64,000 nt of DNA from Bryobacter aggregatus MPL3. Lineage in GTDB: Bacteria > Acidobacteriota > Terriglobia > Bryobacterales > Bryobacteraceae. The stretch is taken from NCBI RefSeq assembly GCF_000702445.1, contig NZ_JNIF01000003.1:3534001-3598000 (forward strand), in the 5' to 3' direction. Shown piece after piece: positions 49,963 to 58,974 of this stretch. The position numbers were made by a program, and so were the translations under genes. Every line of letters starts with the position of its first letter. Within the stretch, counting starts at the first letter, position 1. The notes under the pieces are model-generated. The model was not told where the DNA came from. It did no database searches and worked only from the letters and a program-made list of their open reading frames with translations.

Positions 49963-52254
49963 ATGTGGAATCATACAAATTTCGTCCTCTTCTTTATTCT
50001 CGCGTGGAGTTCGTTGGCACAGACTCTAACCGTCAATAACGCCACACTCAAATTCTCGGCGACCGTTGGCGCGACAACGTTACCAGCCGCACAGACTCTG
50101 AATGTTCAGAGTGTTCCCACGGGACAAAGTTTCATGGTTTCGGTGTCTGGGCCAGCTCCTGCCTATGCGGGATGGCTGCTGGTCTCGCTGTCGAGCGGCC
50201 GCACTCCACAGACCTTGAGTGTGCAGGTCAATCCAACCGGACTGGGCGCTGGCAGTTACAGCGGCACGATTCTACTGACCGGAACGAGCGGCAGTCCCGC
50301 GCCCACGGCGAGTGTCTCGGTCACTCTGACGGTGGGAACTCCGCCGCCGACGATCACTGTTTCTCCCTCGGCGCTCTCTTTCGCCTATACGACGAGTCAG
50401 ATCGTTGCTGGAAATCCGGCCTTGCGCTCCGCTTTTCTTCTTTCCAATACGGGTGCGGCTACCGCGGCTACTGTGAGTGTACAGAGCGCTCCCTGGCTGA
50501 AGGTGACGCCGACAGGGAATATCACGCTCGCCGGTCTGTTCAACTCAATCCAGGTGAGCGTGGATCCCTCAGGGTTGGCCCCCAAGGTGTATACCGCGAA
50601 TATCACGATCAAGGCTGCGGCTGCCGCAAATCCTTCCCTCACGATTCCGGTCACCTTGACGGTGGTCGCTGCGCCACCGACAATCCTGAGTACCTGGCCA
50701 TCCGGGCTGATCCAGCAGTCCCCACAGAGTGTTGTGACGGTGAATGGGTTGAATTACTTTGCGAATTCGACCATCGCGGTGAGTGGTTTTACGACGGAAG
50801 CCACGATTACCGTGAGCGATGGAACGAATACTGCGACGGAAAGCTTTTTTATTCCGGTGTATCCAGGATCCTCCTCTGCATTGCGGATCGATATGGGCTC
50901 GCCTCTGCCGGGAGCGATTGTGGGGTCTGGCTATGCGAATCTGGCGCTCCGTGCTGCGGGGGGAAGCGCGCCATATTTCTGGGCGGTGTCGAGTGGCGTG
51001 CTCCCGCCAGGGCTCAGTATCAGTTCCGGATCGATCCTGGGAACTCCAAGTGCAGCGGGCACTTATTACTTCACGCTGCAGGTTTTTGATTCGGGAACAC
51101 CGATCGCCTCTTCTGCCTACCTACCGGTGAAGATGATTGTTTTGCCGTCGGCGCCTCCTACTGTCCCGCGCATCACCGGTGGCATGGGAGCGATTCCAAC
51201 CGGGATTTTGAACACGGCTTATGCGAACGGAGTCTCCGCTGCTGCTTATGGCGGGGTGGGGAGCTATTCCTGGTCCGCGACGAATCTGCCAGCTGGTCTT
51301 GTGATCGATGCGACAACAGGCGCGATCACAGGGACACCGGTCTCTGTCGGCACGACGGGGAATCTGACAGGGAAAGTGGTGGGGGAGAATGCCATGCTGG
51401 TGACGCTTCCCTCGTCGTACCTGACGAGTCCGGGGATCCTGCGTCTGGCGATTACGACGCCGAGTCCTGGTGGGGGAATCTCGAATGACGCACAATTCCA
51501 GATCTTTGGTCCACAGCCGCAGATCAACGCGGTGGTCGATTCAGCCAGCTTTCTCCAGGGCAGCGTGTCTCCGGGCCAGATTGTCACCATTTTCGGTCTG
51601 GGGTTGGGGCCTTCGGCGCTGACTCTATTCAATCCCACCGTGCCCGCCCCACAGATTCCAACCGCTCTTCCTGCGAGTTCTCCGAGTACGCGCGTGCTGG
51701 TGAATGGTACACCTGCCCCGATTCTCTATACGAGCACCAATCAGGTGAGCGCGATCATTCCCTACTCGGTTTCCGGCTCGACGGTAGATGTGGCTGTTTC
51801 GAACAACACCCTGGTTTCGCAGCCAGTGACCCTGGCGCTTGCAGCGACGGCGCCGGGCGTTTATACGACCGATGCGTCTGGCCGGGGGCAGGGGGCGATT
51901 CTGAACTACAACACGGCGACTGGGGATTACTCGCTGAACGGAACTGCCGCCCCGGCCTTGAAGGGGCAGACGATTGTGCTCTATGCGAGTGGGATGGGGA
52001 CGACGAATTTGCCTGTCGCCGATACTCTGGTCAACGCTTCGCCTGCTGTCATCCCCAATGCGCCGGTGAGCGTCACGATCGGTGGACAAGCGGCGGTGGT
52101 GATGGCGGCGCAGTCACCGGTTGGGAGTGTGCCGGGCTTGTTGCAGTTGAATGTGACGGTGCCCGCTACGGTGAGCAGTGGAGCGGCGGTTCCAGTGGTG
52201 GTCAACATTGGGGGAGTGGATTCACAGGCGGGCGTGACGATGGCAATCAAGTAA
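49963..52254 (+). CDS. Secreted Ig-like protein with BACON-like, IPT/TIG-like, He_PIG-like and Solibacter-type C-terminal domains
   Basis: A 763-aa exported protein: signal peptide to about residue 20, two BACON-like beta-sandwich repeats (residues 20-240), an IPT/TIG-like domain beginning PTILSTWPSGLIQQSPQSVV near 243, two He_PIG-like repeats (LPPGLSISSGSILGTPSAAG, LPAGLVIDATTGAITGTPV), the rest of an IPT-like fold (NLTGKVVGENAMLVTLPSSY), and the Solibacter uncharacterised C-terminal domain starting VVDSASFLQGSVSPGQIVTI. The He_PIG segment appears inserted into the IPT domain between two ACGACGG repeats. Likely a surface adhesion or anchoring protein. Confidence 0.88.
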   Translation: MWNHTNFVLFFILAWSSLAQTLTVNNATLKFSATVGATTLPAAQTLNVQSVPTGQSFMVSVSGPAPAYAGWLLVSLSSGRTPQTLSVQVNPTGLGAGSYSGTILLTGTSGSPAPTASVSVTLTVGTPPPTITVSPSALSFAYTTSQIVAGNPALRSAFLLSNTGAATAATVSVQSAPWLKVTPTGNITLAGLFNSIQVSVDPSGLAPKVYTANITIKAAAAANPSLTIPVTLTVVAAPPTILSTWPSGLIQQSPQSVVTVNGLNYFANSTIAVSGFTTEATITVSDGTNTATESFFIPVYPGSSSALRIDMGSPLPGAIVGSGYANLALRAAGGSAPYFWAVSSGVLPPGLSISSGSILGTPSAAGTYYFTLQVFDSGTPIASSAYLPVKMIVLPSAPPTVPRITGGMGAIPTGILNTAYANGVSAAAYGGVGSYSWSATNLPAGLVIDATTGAITGTPVSVGTTGNLTGKVVGENAMLVTLPSSYLTSPGILRLAITTPSPGGGISNDAQFQIFGPQPQINAVVDSASFLQGSVSPGQIVTIFGLGLGPSALTLFNPTVPAPQIPTALPASSPSTRVLVNGTPAPILYTSTNQVSAIIPYSVSGSTVDVAVSNNTLVSQPVTLALAATAPGVYTTDASGRGQGAILNYNTATGDYSLNGTAAPALKGQTIVLYASGMGTTNLPVADTLVNASPAVIPNAPVSVTIGGQAAVVMAAQSPVGSVPGLLQLNVTVPATVSSGAAVPVVVNIGGVDSQAGVTMAIK
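50791..51358 (+). repeat. 7-bp direct repeat ACGACGG bordering a 561-bp in-frame Ig-like insertion
   Basis: ACGACGG occurs at 50791-50797 and 51352-51358, both times as the codons ACG ACG G (Thr277-Thr278 and Thr464-Thr465). The 561 bp between repeat starts equals 187 codons. Outer flanks read as one IPT-like domain, while the inner ends join into one He_PIG-like repeat. Confidence 0.55.
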
Positions 52255-52255
52255 A

Positions 52256-52293
52256 TCAAAAAGGGCGACTGCTTTCGCAGTCGCCCTTTTGAT
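52256..52293. terminator. Bidirectional terminator between the Ig-like and receptor genes
   Basis: Stem AAAAGGGCGACTGC / GCAGTCGCCCTTTT with a TTTC loop; A and T tracts flank both sides. It ends both convergent genes. Confidence 0.92.
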
Positions 52294-52311
52294 CGGAATA
52301 ACGTCTTGAGA

Positions 52312-55300
52312 CTAGAAGTTCAAACGGAGTCCGATGGTGATGACGCGAGCGCCGACTTGGGGGGCTGTTGGGCGCCCGAAGTTGACGTTGCCGATGGAGC
52401 CGTTCACCCCGCCGAAGCGGGTGCGGTTGAAGGCATTGAAGGCGTCCGCACGGATCATGAGAACAACCGGGTTCTTCTCGTTCTCCCACAGAGTCGTCTT
52501 CTTCGATATGCCGATATTCTCGGTTGCGATCATTGGTTGACGGAAGTCGTTGTTGTAGAAGGCCGAAGTGCCGAGGGTAAATGCCGGGGCTGCTGAGAAG
52601 GCCGCGCTATTGAACCAGCGGGAGTTCTGATTGTTCGGATCCAGAGAATCGTAACCGGCATTGGTACGGATCGGGCCGGAAACGTTCGCCTTGGTGGCCG
52701 TTGAGAAGAGCGTCGACCCGAGCGGGTTGCCGGGGGTGACGATCTGGATCAGGTTGCCCGAGTAGTAACGCTGCGCGCCGCTGACAACCCAGTTGCTCAC
52801 CAGACCGTTGACGATCTTGTTGGAGTTGGCGAGGTAACGCTTGTTCTTGCCGAATGGCATGTCGTAGGTCCAGATGATGTTCAACACCTTCGGCTGATCA
52901 AAGGGGTTGAGGGATTTGCCGTCTGCAATGTTGTAGGCATCCTGCGTGCCGATGTTCCCGTTTTGCGAGAAGATCTGGCGCCAGTGGGCGTTCGAGAGTG
53001 ACTTGGACCAGACGAAGCTGCTCAACAACTGGAAGTTGCCGAAGCGGCGTTCGAGTTTGGCCTGGAAGCTGTCATACCAAGTCTGTCCATCACCCGAGTT
53101 GCGGCTGAGAACGTCAAGGTATTGGGGGAAGGGACGCAAGCTCTGAGCCACCGTACGGTTGGTGGGGAAGTTTGCGTAAGGGAGCTTGTAGCCGGCATCG
53201 ATTGCCGACTGTGAAGTGATCGGCTGTGTGAGGATGCTGCCGCGCGACAGGTTGCTCACCGGGAGTTGGTTCAGTGTGATTGTGGAGTTCATCCCAGAAC
53301 CACGGTTGCCAACATAGGCGAGATCGATGAGCCAGCCCTTGAGATCGTGCTGGATGTTGAAGCTCCAGTTGTAGATCCTAGGAGCCTTGCCGAACTTGGG
53401 TCCGAGATAATCAGCGTTCTGCATGTTGGAGAGCGTCGGGTCAAGGATTGGGGGAGGACGATATCCGGCAGGCACCGGGATGCCGTTATCCCAATTCAGG
53501 ACTGCGTCGAAGCCATTCGCTGAGGCGAGGCTGTTCGTGTTGGCAAAACCCTGACGGCAGCCGCAACCACCGTTACCGAGGGTCTGGTAGAAGATTCCCC
53601 AGCCACCACGGATGACTGTCTTGCTGGTCGCTTGATAGGCGAAACCGAGGCGGGGTCCGATGTTGGAAAAATCAGTGGGGTAGGGGCGGAGAACGTTGGC
53701 ACGTCCCGGACCATTGCCGTAGAAATCGAGTGCGCCAGGGAGGCCACCTGCGCCGAGGTTCGGCTTGGTGAGGTTGAGGCTCGAGTAGTTGCCTTGTTCC
53801 ACGTGCCAGCCGATTGGTACTTCGTAGCGTAGACCGAGGTTCAATGTCAGCTTTTTGGTCATGCGGAAGTTGTCGTTGATATAGCCCGCAGAGTAGCGAT
53901 AGCGAATCTGGTTGAGGAGGATGGGCAAGAGTGTGTTGCTAGCCTGGTCTGCCTGACCCAATAAGAGGCTGGCAAACTCATGTCCGCTGCCGCTCGAAGT
54001 GTTCGGCAGGCCGGTTTCGCCTCGGCCGAAGAGGTAGTTGCCATTGGAGCCAGCATAGTCGAAACCAAAGGTGGTGAGGTAACGATAATCCCAACCGAAC
54101 TTCAGTTCGTGCTTGCCCTTAATCCAGCTATAGCCCTGGGTAATCATGATGGTGTCATTGTCTTGGCCGCCGGAAGAAACCTTGCCGTCCTGCGCACCAT
54201 AATTGGTGAGACTTGCGGGGCCGCTGAAACGGATGACCGGAAGCGAATCACCTTGGGCTGGCACACCAGGAATTCCGAGTTTGGATGCATAGCCTTTCTG
54301 ATAGGGGTTATCCCAGGTCTGACGTACCGCGGAGTAACCGAAAGTCGTATGCATGAAGAAGGTGGGGGTAAAGGAGTAGTCGTGGTTAACGCGAATGTTC
54401 CACGGCTTCTGTCCGTTCACAATGCCCTGTCCCAGAGCTCCAGGAAATACGTTGGTGTCGGTGGAGCCGCCATCCTCTTTACTGAGGAAAAAGGCGAGGC
54501 GATTGGTCACAGAGAAGTTGTGGTCTGCCTTGATACTCCAGACTTTCTGCTCCGTCGATGTGGTGTTGAAAAAGTCATAATTGCTCTGGGTACCAGCACG
54601 GGTTGGAAGCGGGATTAATGGCAACAAATTTTTAGAAACTTTGCTGAAACGCTCCGCAGGAATCTTGTTTCCTGGGAAGGGGGTGCGAGTGCCATTGGCC
54701 GTGGTGTTCGGATCGTAGATCAGCTGGTTGCCCAGTTCCGAGAAGTCGCCAGTGCGCATGAGCGCTGTGGGGACGGTGGAGACGGGAATACCGCTGACAC
54801 CGGTGCCAGTCAGGCTGATTGGCAACAAGCGTTGGGTGTAGGTGAAGAAGAAGAAGCTCTTCTCGCGTCCGTCGTAGACCTTTGGAATGAAGACGGGACC
54901 ACCAGCGGATCCGCCGATTTCATTCTGCCGATCCTTCAGGCGACCTACACCTCTGGAGTTATTCTGCCAGGAGTTGGCGTTCCAGATATCACGACGCATG
55001 TTGTGGAAGGCGCTGCCGTGGTACCAGTTGGTGCCGCTCTTGGTGACGTAGGTTTCGACGCCGCCACCGAAGCGACCATACTCAGAAGAGTAGCCGCCAG
55101 TGATCAGCTTAAATTCCTGGAACATTTCAGCGGAGGGCATGTTGAACACGGTGCCGCCCGATTCCGGAATGATGAGCGACGCACCGTCAATCTGGACTTC
55201 ACCCGCGCGGCCGCCCGAGCCGGAGATGCTGGTTTCCGCACCCGCGTTTACGCCTGGCATGTAAGTCAGGAAGTTGCGGGGATTGCGGATGGCGCCGGTG

Positions 55301-55743
55301 AACAGTGGTAATTCGCTCATGAACTTCGAGGAGAAGTTCGCACCTTTGTCGCTGGTGGAGGTTTCGAGAAGCGGAGCTTCCGAACGGACTTCGATGGTCT
55401 GCTGGACGTCGCCGAGTTCGAGTTTAATATTGATGTCGAGACGCTGTGCAATACGTACTTCGATATTGGTTTCAGTTCTCTTTTTGAAACCTGTTTTTTC
55501 GTAGGCGATCGAATAGAACGTGGTTGGCATTGCGGGAAATACGTACAAGCCAGCATCATTCGACGTTGCTTCTAATTTGGCGCCCGTTGCGGTGCTCGTT
55601 GCAGTGACCTTTACTCCTGGGACTGCCGCACCATTAGAATCGGTAATGGTTCCGCTAATGGAGCCTGTCGCCGTCTGACCGAAGGCCATCCCGCAACAAA
55701 GCAGGATGCCGACGGCCCATCGTATTAATTGATTTCCTATCAT
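52312..55743 (-). CDS. TonB-dependent receptor-like outer-membrane protein with carboxypeptidase-regulatory-like domain (second copy)
   Basis: A 1143-aa exported protein of the same class as the receptor at 12301-15144. Signal peptide (LIRWAVGILLCCGMAFGQ), a CarboxypepD_reg-like domain GSISGTITDSNGAAVPGVKV, a plug (NFLTYMPGVNAG, EMFQEFKLITGGYSSEYGRF), and a long barrel ending ARVITIGLRLNF. Length and the extra domain set it apart from classical siderophore receptors; substrate unknown. ATG 55743 is used because GAGG lies just upstream. Residues up to 55824 are an open-frame extension without signal. The 257-bp gap to pheA (55744-56000) holds no gene. Confidence 0.9.
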   Translation of the reverse strand: MIGNQLIRWAVGILLCCGMAFGQTATGSISGTITDSNGAAVPGVKVTATSTATGAKLEATSNDAGLYVFPAMPTTFYSIAYEKTGFKKRTETNIEVRIAQRLDINIKLELGDVQQTIEVRSEAPLLETSTSDKGANFSSKFMSELPLFTGAIRNPRNFLTYMPGVNAGAETSISGSGGRAGEVQIDGASLIIPESGGTVFNMPSAEMFQEFKLITGGYSSEYGRFGGGVETYVTKSGTNWYHGSAFHNMRRDIWNANSWQNNSRGVGRLKDRQNEIGGSAGGPVFIPKVYDGREKSFFFFTYTQRLLPISLTGTGVSGIPVSTVPTALMRTGDFSELGNQLIYDPNTTANGTRTPFPGNKIPAERFSKVSKNLLPLIPLPTRAGTQSNYDFFNTTSTEQKVWSIKADHNFSVTNRLAFFLSKEDGGSTDTNVFPGALGQGIVNGQKPWNIRVNHDYSFTPTFFMHTTFGYSAVRQTWDNPYQKGYASKLGIPGVPAQGDSLPVIRFSGPASLTNYGAQDGKVSSGGQDNDTIMITQGYSWIKGKHELKFGWDYRYLTTFGFDYAGSNGNYLFGRGETGLPNTSSGSGHEFASLLLGQADQASNTLLPILLNQIRYRYSAGYINDNFRMTKKLTLNLGLRYEVPIGWHVEQGNYSSLNLTKPNLGAGGLPGALDFYGNGPGRANVLRPYPTDFSNIGPRLGFAYQATSKTVIRGGWGIFYQTLGNGGCGCRQGFANTNSLASANGFDAVLNWDNGIPVPAGYRPPPILDPTLSNMQNADYLGPKFGKAPRIYNWSFNIQHDLKGWLIDLAYVGNRGSGMNSTITLNQLPVSNLSRGSILTQPITSQSAIDAGYKLPYANFPTNRTVAQSLRPFPQYLDVLSRNSGDGQTWYDSFQAKLERRFGNFQLLSSFVWSKSLSNAHWRQIFSQNGNIGTQDAYNIADGKSLNPFDQPKVLNIIWTYDMPFGKNKRYLANSNKIVNGLVSNWVVSGAQRYYSGNLIQIVTPGNPLGSTLFSTATKANVSGPIRTNAGYDSLDPNNQNSRWFNSAAFSAAPAFTLGTSAFYNNDFRQPMIATENIGISKKTTLWENEKNPVVLMIRADAFNAFNRTRFGGVNGSIGNVNFGRPTAPQVGARVITIGLRLNF

Positions 55744-56000
55744 TTGACCTCGTCGTGATTCTATTTTTGGAAGGGGCAAGCTATGAATTTTCATAGACTT
55801 AGCTCGCGTTCCCAAGAGTCTCACGAGATCTTATAACAGTGGAGTGACAATCGCCATCAACTTTTTTGAAACAAGCCCACTCCGCTAGAAATCAATGAAG
55901 AAGTCCAGGTTTTTTCCACATTCTTGAGGGCAAAGACCGCCTGAGCGGGCTTCCAATCTCCATATTGTGATGGAAGACTACACAGGCTTAATGTTTGTCG

Positions 56001-56837
56001 TTAATAGCCGCCGAGTACTTTCAGGTCATCTGTAACCTCTTCGAGATTGCGGATGGCGTTTTGTACTTTAGTGTCTTTTAATGTCCCCTCAAAATCAACA
56101 TAGAAGAGGTATTCCCACGGCTTCCCTTTGAGGGGACGGCTCTCAATCTTATTGAGGCTGATGTCGCGCAGGGCGAGCGAGGCGAGGGCGCGGAAGAGGC
56201 TTCCCGGCTCGTTCTTGGTGGAGAACACGATGGAGACTTTTTTCGACGGGGGCTGCTTGCCTTTGACTGTGCCGCCCTTGCGCTGGAGGAGAAAGAAACG
56301 GGTGAAGTTGGCCCGGTCGTCTTCGATTCCGCGCTTCAGGATGCGGGCGCCATAGATGTCGGCAGACAGATTGGAGGCGATGGCGGCGGCGTCTCGGCGC
56401 TTGGTCTCGGCGAGCATTTTGACGCTGCCTGCGGTGTCGTAGAAGGTCTTTTTCTCGATCTGGGGATTGGCCTGGAGGAACTTCAGACATTGGTTCAGTG
56501 CGACTGGATGTGAATAGACCTCTTTCACATCCTTGAAGGCAACACCGGGAAGGGCAATCAGATTGTGGACGATCCTGACACTGGTCTCGCCAATCACTTC
56601 GACATCGTAGTTCAACAGATGATCAAAATTTTCAATCACGCTGCCGTGCAGCGTGTTTTCCATGGGGATGACAGCGGCTTCGACCTTCTTATCGACGAGC
56701 GCCTGGAATACTCCATCGAACCACTCGAACGGGATGGGATCGCTCTCGCTTCCCAACAATTGGCGGACAGCAATTTCGCTGAACGCACCCCTCTCTCCTT
56801 GGAATCCCGCTCTGATATATTCCTTGTTCTGTTTCAT
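56001..56837 (-). CDS. pheA: Prephenate dehydratase
   Basis: A 278-aa cytoplasmic enzyme converting prephenate to phenylpyruvate for phenylalanine synthesis. Two PDT lobes with AGFQGERGAFSEIAVRQLLG, ENTLHGSVIENFDHLL, VYSHPVALNQCLKFL, and the catalytic Thr-Arg-Phe in DDRANFTRFFLLQ, followed by an ACT domain with NEPGSLFRALASLALRDISL and IESRPLKGKPWEYLFYVD, the Phe-binding feedback site. No chorismate mutase domain. Gene order pheA then ubiX upstream (7 bp). Confidence 0.95.
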   Translation of the reverse strand: MKQNKEYIRAGFQGERGAFSEIAVRQLLGSESDPIPFEWFDGVFQALVDKKVEAAVIPMENTLHGSVIENFDHLLNYDVEVIGETSVRIVHNLIALPGVAFKDVKEVYSHPVALNQCLKFLQANPQIEKKTFYDTAGSVKMLAETKRRDAAAIASNLSADIYGARILKRGIEDDRANFTRFFLLQRKGGTVKGKQPPSKKVSIVFSTKNEPGSLFRALASLALRDISLNKIESRPLKGKPWEYLFYVDFEGTLKDTKVQNAIRNLEEVTDDLKVLGGY

Positions 56838-56844
56838 ACCCTAT

Positions 56845-57408
56845 CTAATGATCCCATCGCTTGGTGTCAGCAGACGGTAGACCCAGCAGGTCGAGGATGC
56901 GATCCACCGAATGATCCACGATATCAAGAATACTCACTGGTTTTGTATAAAAGGCGGGAACGGGAGGGGCGAGAATGGCGCCCATTTCGGCAAGACTCAC
57001 CATGGTTCGCAGGTGTCCCAGGTGCAAGGGGGTCTCCCGAAGCATCAAAATGAGTCGCCGATGCTCCTTTAAGGTGACATCTGCCGCTCTTACCAGTAGG
57101 TTCGATGAAATTCCGGCAGCAATCGCCGACATAGAGTGAATGGAGCAGGGGGCGACGACCATCGCGTCCATCGGAAAGCTTCCGCTCGCCAATCTACACC
57201 CTATATCTTCTACGGGGTAGTGAAAATCTGCGAGATTTTTAACGTCCTGCGACAACTTCTCAGTCTCGAGATAAATGGTTCTCTCGGCGCTACGGGTCAT
57301 CACCAGGTGCGTTTCGGCATTTCCGCCCTCGCGAAGGCGTTCGAGGAGGCGGATTCCATAAATTGCTCCTGATGCGCCGCTCATCGCGACGATGACACGT
57401 TTTTTCAT
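56845..57408 (-). CDS. ubiX: Flavin prenyltransferase UbiX
   Basis: A 187-aa enzyme that prenylates FMN for UbiD-type decarboxylases. VAMSGASGAIYGIRLLERL opens the flavin-binding fold, with AERTIYLETEKL, MDAMVVAPCSIHSMSAIAAG, RAADVTLKEHRRLILMLRETPL and a C-terminal DHSVDRILDLLGL. ATG 57408 begins the domain; the open frame to 57555 is not conserved. ubiD is not in the window. Transcribed away from the XRE/S24 regulator. Confidence 0.94.
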   Translation of the reverse strand: MKKRVIVAMSGASGAIYGIRLLERLREGGNAETHLVMTRSAERTIYLETEKLSQDVKNLADFHYPVEDIGCRLASGSFPMDAMVVAPCSIHSMSAIAAGISSNLLVRAADVTLKEHRRLILMLRETPLHLGHLRTMVSLAEMGAILAPPVPAFYTKPVSILDIVDHSVDRILDLLGLPSADTKRWDH

Positions 57409-57471
57409 GACGTTCTGTTCCTGTTGGCACCCTTCTTGTTCTGTTTTCGGAACAGCTCTCGGCGAAAGGCT

Positions 57472-57500
57472 TTTCACCTGGCTCGAAACTGGCCTATAAT
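57472..57500 (+). promoter_or_regulatory. Sigma-70-like promoter of the XRE/S24-like regulator
   Basis: -35 TTTCAC (57472-57477), 17-bp spacer, -10 TATAAT (57495-57500). It lies 30 nt before ATG 57531, with CTGGAAG as a possible SD. Confidence 0.55.
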
Positions 57501-57530
57501 CGGAATGAAATTCCTCTGGAAGTTTCTCAC

Positions 57531-58358
57531 ATGGCGGCAGTTTCCGCACCTTCAAAGACCGTCATCACCTCTGACGAAGCAGGCCAAAAGCTTCGTAAAG
57601 CGAGAGAACGTCTCGGACTGAAGTTCCGAGAGGTAGAAGTCGCTAGCCAACGGATTGCAGAACGGCATTCCAATGAAGAATACTCGATCGGCTTGAGCCG
57701 CTTGAGTGAAATTGAGAACAAGGGCGTTCTGCCCTCGCTGTTTCGCCTTTACTCCTTAGCAACCATTTACCGTCTCGATTTCCTGGAAGTCCTTTCCTGG
57801 TATGGCATCGCTCTTGATGAGCAAGCGACCGATGCGAACTTGCATGGCCTGGAGCAAACGCACTCTATTCACTTTGCTCCGACTGGTTTTGGAGAAGTGC
57901 AGGCGCCTCTTTCCCTCGACCCTGGCGTTGACCTGCGGCAGACCACTTTCCTCAGCCGGGTGGTGACTCGTTGGGGCGCACTGCCCCTGCAGATGCTCAA
58001 TCAATTGGATACCAAGCGGAAGCACTATGCTTTTCTTGGCACCGAGGATTGGTCCATGTATCCCATCCTTCGGCCTGGTTCCCTGTTGTTGATCAATGAG
58101 ACCAACAAGATTGTGAATTCGGGTTGGGCGGATGAATGGGACCGGCCAATTTACTTCCTGGAGCACCGCCACGGCTATGAGTGCGGATGGTGCCATCTGG
58201 ATCGGGACCGGCTCATGGTCATTTCTCACCCCAGCGCGGCTGAGGCTCCGAAAGTCTACCTATACCCCAATGAAATTGAAGTGGTGGGACGGGTGGTTGG
58301 GGTTGCTATGGAGCTTGCCGGGGTCGCTCGTCCGCGTCAGCGGAACGCAGATGCCTAA
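57531..58358 (+). CDS. XRE-type HTH regulator with S24/LexA-like C-terminal domain
   Basis: A 275-aa protein: an N-terminal HTH_3 (AGQKLRKARERLGLKFREVE, LSRLSEIENKGVLPSLFRLY), a linker and a C-terminal S24-like fold with the Ser-Met-Tyr-Pro of DWSMYPILRPGSLLLIN. The Lys that completes the LexA-type dyad is not seen at its expected place (YECGWCHLDRDR). It is therefore more likely a ligand-controlled repressor than a self-cleaving one. Its end overlaps the convergent unknown gene by 53 bp. Confidence 0.8.
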   Translation: MAAVSAPSKTVITSDEAGQKLRKARERLGLKFREVEVASQRIAERHSNEEYSIGLSRLSEIENKGVLPSLFRLYSLATIYRLDFLEVLSWYGIALDEQATDANLHGLEQTHSIHFAPTGFGEVQAPLSLDPGVDLRQTTFLSRVVTRWGALPLQMLNQLDTKRKHYAFLGTEDWSMYPILRPGSLLLINETNKIVNSGWADEWDRPIYFLEHRHGYECGWCHLDRDRLMVISHPSAAEAPKVYLYPNEIEVVGRVVGVAMELAGVARPRQRNADA

Positions 58359-58791
58359 TCATGAGCTGCAGATTGGCGTCAAACAGTTCTTTTTGTGCCG
58401 GCGTGCTCTGCGTCGGCAAAAACGACAGATAAGCCCGCGTCTTCTCCCAACTCGTCAGCACCCGCCTTACCGACAGCGGCGACGCTTCCAGATAGCGTTC
58501 CACATCGTCTCGCTGATCCAATAAACTCAACGCCAGAAAACTCTCCAGCACTTCCCAATGCGAGGTTTGGAGCGCCTGTTCGGCTGCCTCTTCTCCAAAA
58601 ACCGCATTGAGCCCATGGTGCTCGTAACGCTCCGTCTCCGGATTTCTTAATCGGGAGAGATATGCCAATTGCCCAAACTTGGTCGGAATTTGGGCGAGCG
58701 TGCGCTTCCAGAGATCTTCTGTCGCACTCCTCTGCCAGGATCTGCTGCCTACGGGTTGTCGAGCTTCCCCCACATTACATTCATACACCAA
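58306..58791 (-). CDS. Conserved unknown protein
   Basis: A protein of up to 161 aa, rich in helices and charged residues, with SATEDLWKRTLAQIPTKFGQ, RYEHHGLNAVFGEEAAEQAL and PLSVRRVLTSWEKTRAYLSF. It looks cytoplasmic and globular, with no signal or motif that I recognise. The start is uncertain (TTG 58791, or GTG codons just downstream). The 3' end overlaps the convergent XRE gene. Confidence 0.65.
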   Translation of the reverse strand: MVYECNVGEARQPVGSRSWQRSATEDLWKRTLAQIPTKFGQLAYLSRLRNPETERYEHHGLNAVFGEEAAEQALQTSHWEVLESFLALSLLDQRDDVERYLEASPLSVRRVLTSWEKTRAYLSFLPTQSTPAQKELFDANLQLMIRHLRSADADERPRQAP

Positions 58792-58920
58792 TCGGTATTA
58801 GGAGGGGGGGAACGGCCCTCCTTTCTTGTTCTGAATCAAGAAAACATCTCGGTGAAAAACCTTAGCGATTCCCTCCGCCTGTAATCTGGGCACGTTGGGA
58901 CTAGACGTCCTAGAACTGCC

Positions 58921-58943
58921 GCAGTAAAGCATCGTTTTACTGC
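58921..58943 (+). other. Hairpin upstream of the small secreted peptide gene
   Basis: GCAGTAAA / TTTACTGC forms an 8-bp stem around a 7-nt loop, 32 bp before the ATG. Not followed by a T-tract, so not a terminator; it may be a 5'-UTR structure or an operator. The rest of the 183-bp gap (58792-58974) holds no recognised gene. Confidence 0.4.
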
Positions 58944-58974
58944 GAATTAAACCCCAGAGGAGCTTCGCTTTTTT

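Noticed and set aside
55744-56000. A missed small gene in the 257-bp gap between the second receptor and pheA
   Set aside because: No open frame with SD and constraint, no hairpin with a T-tract. It probably holds only the promoter of the receptor gene.
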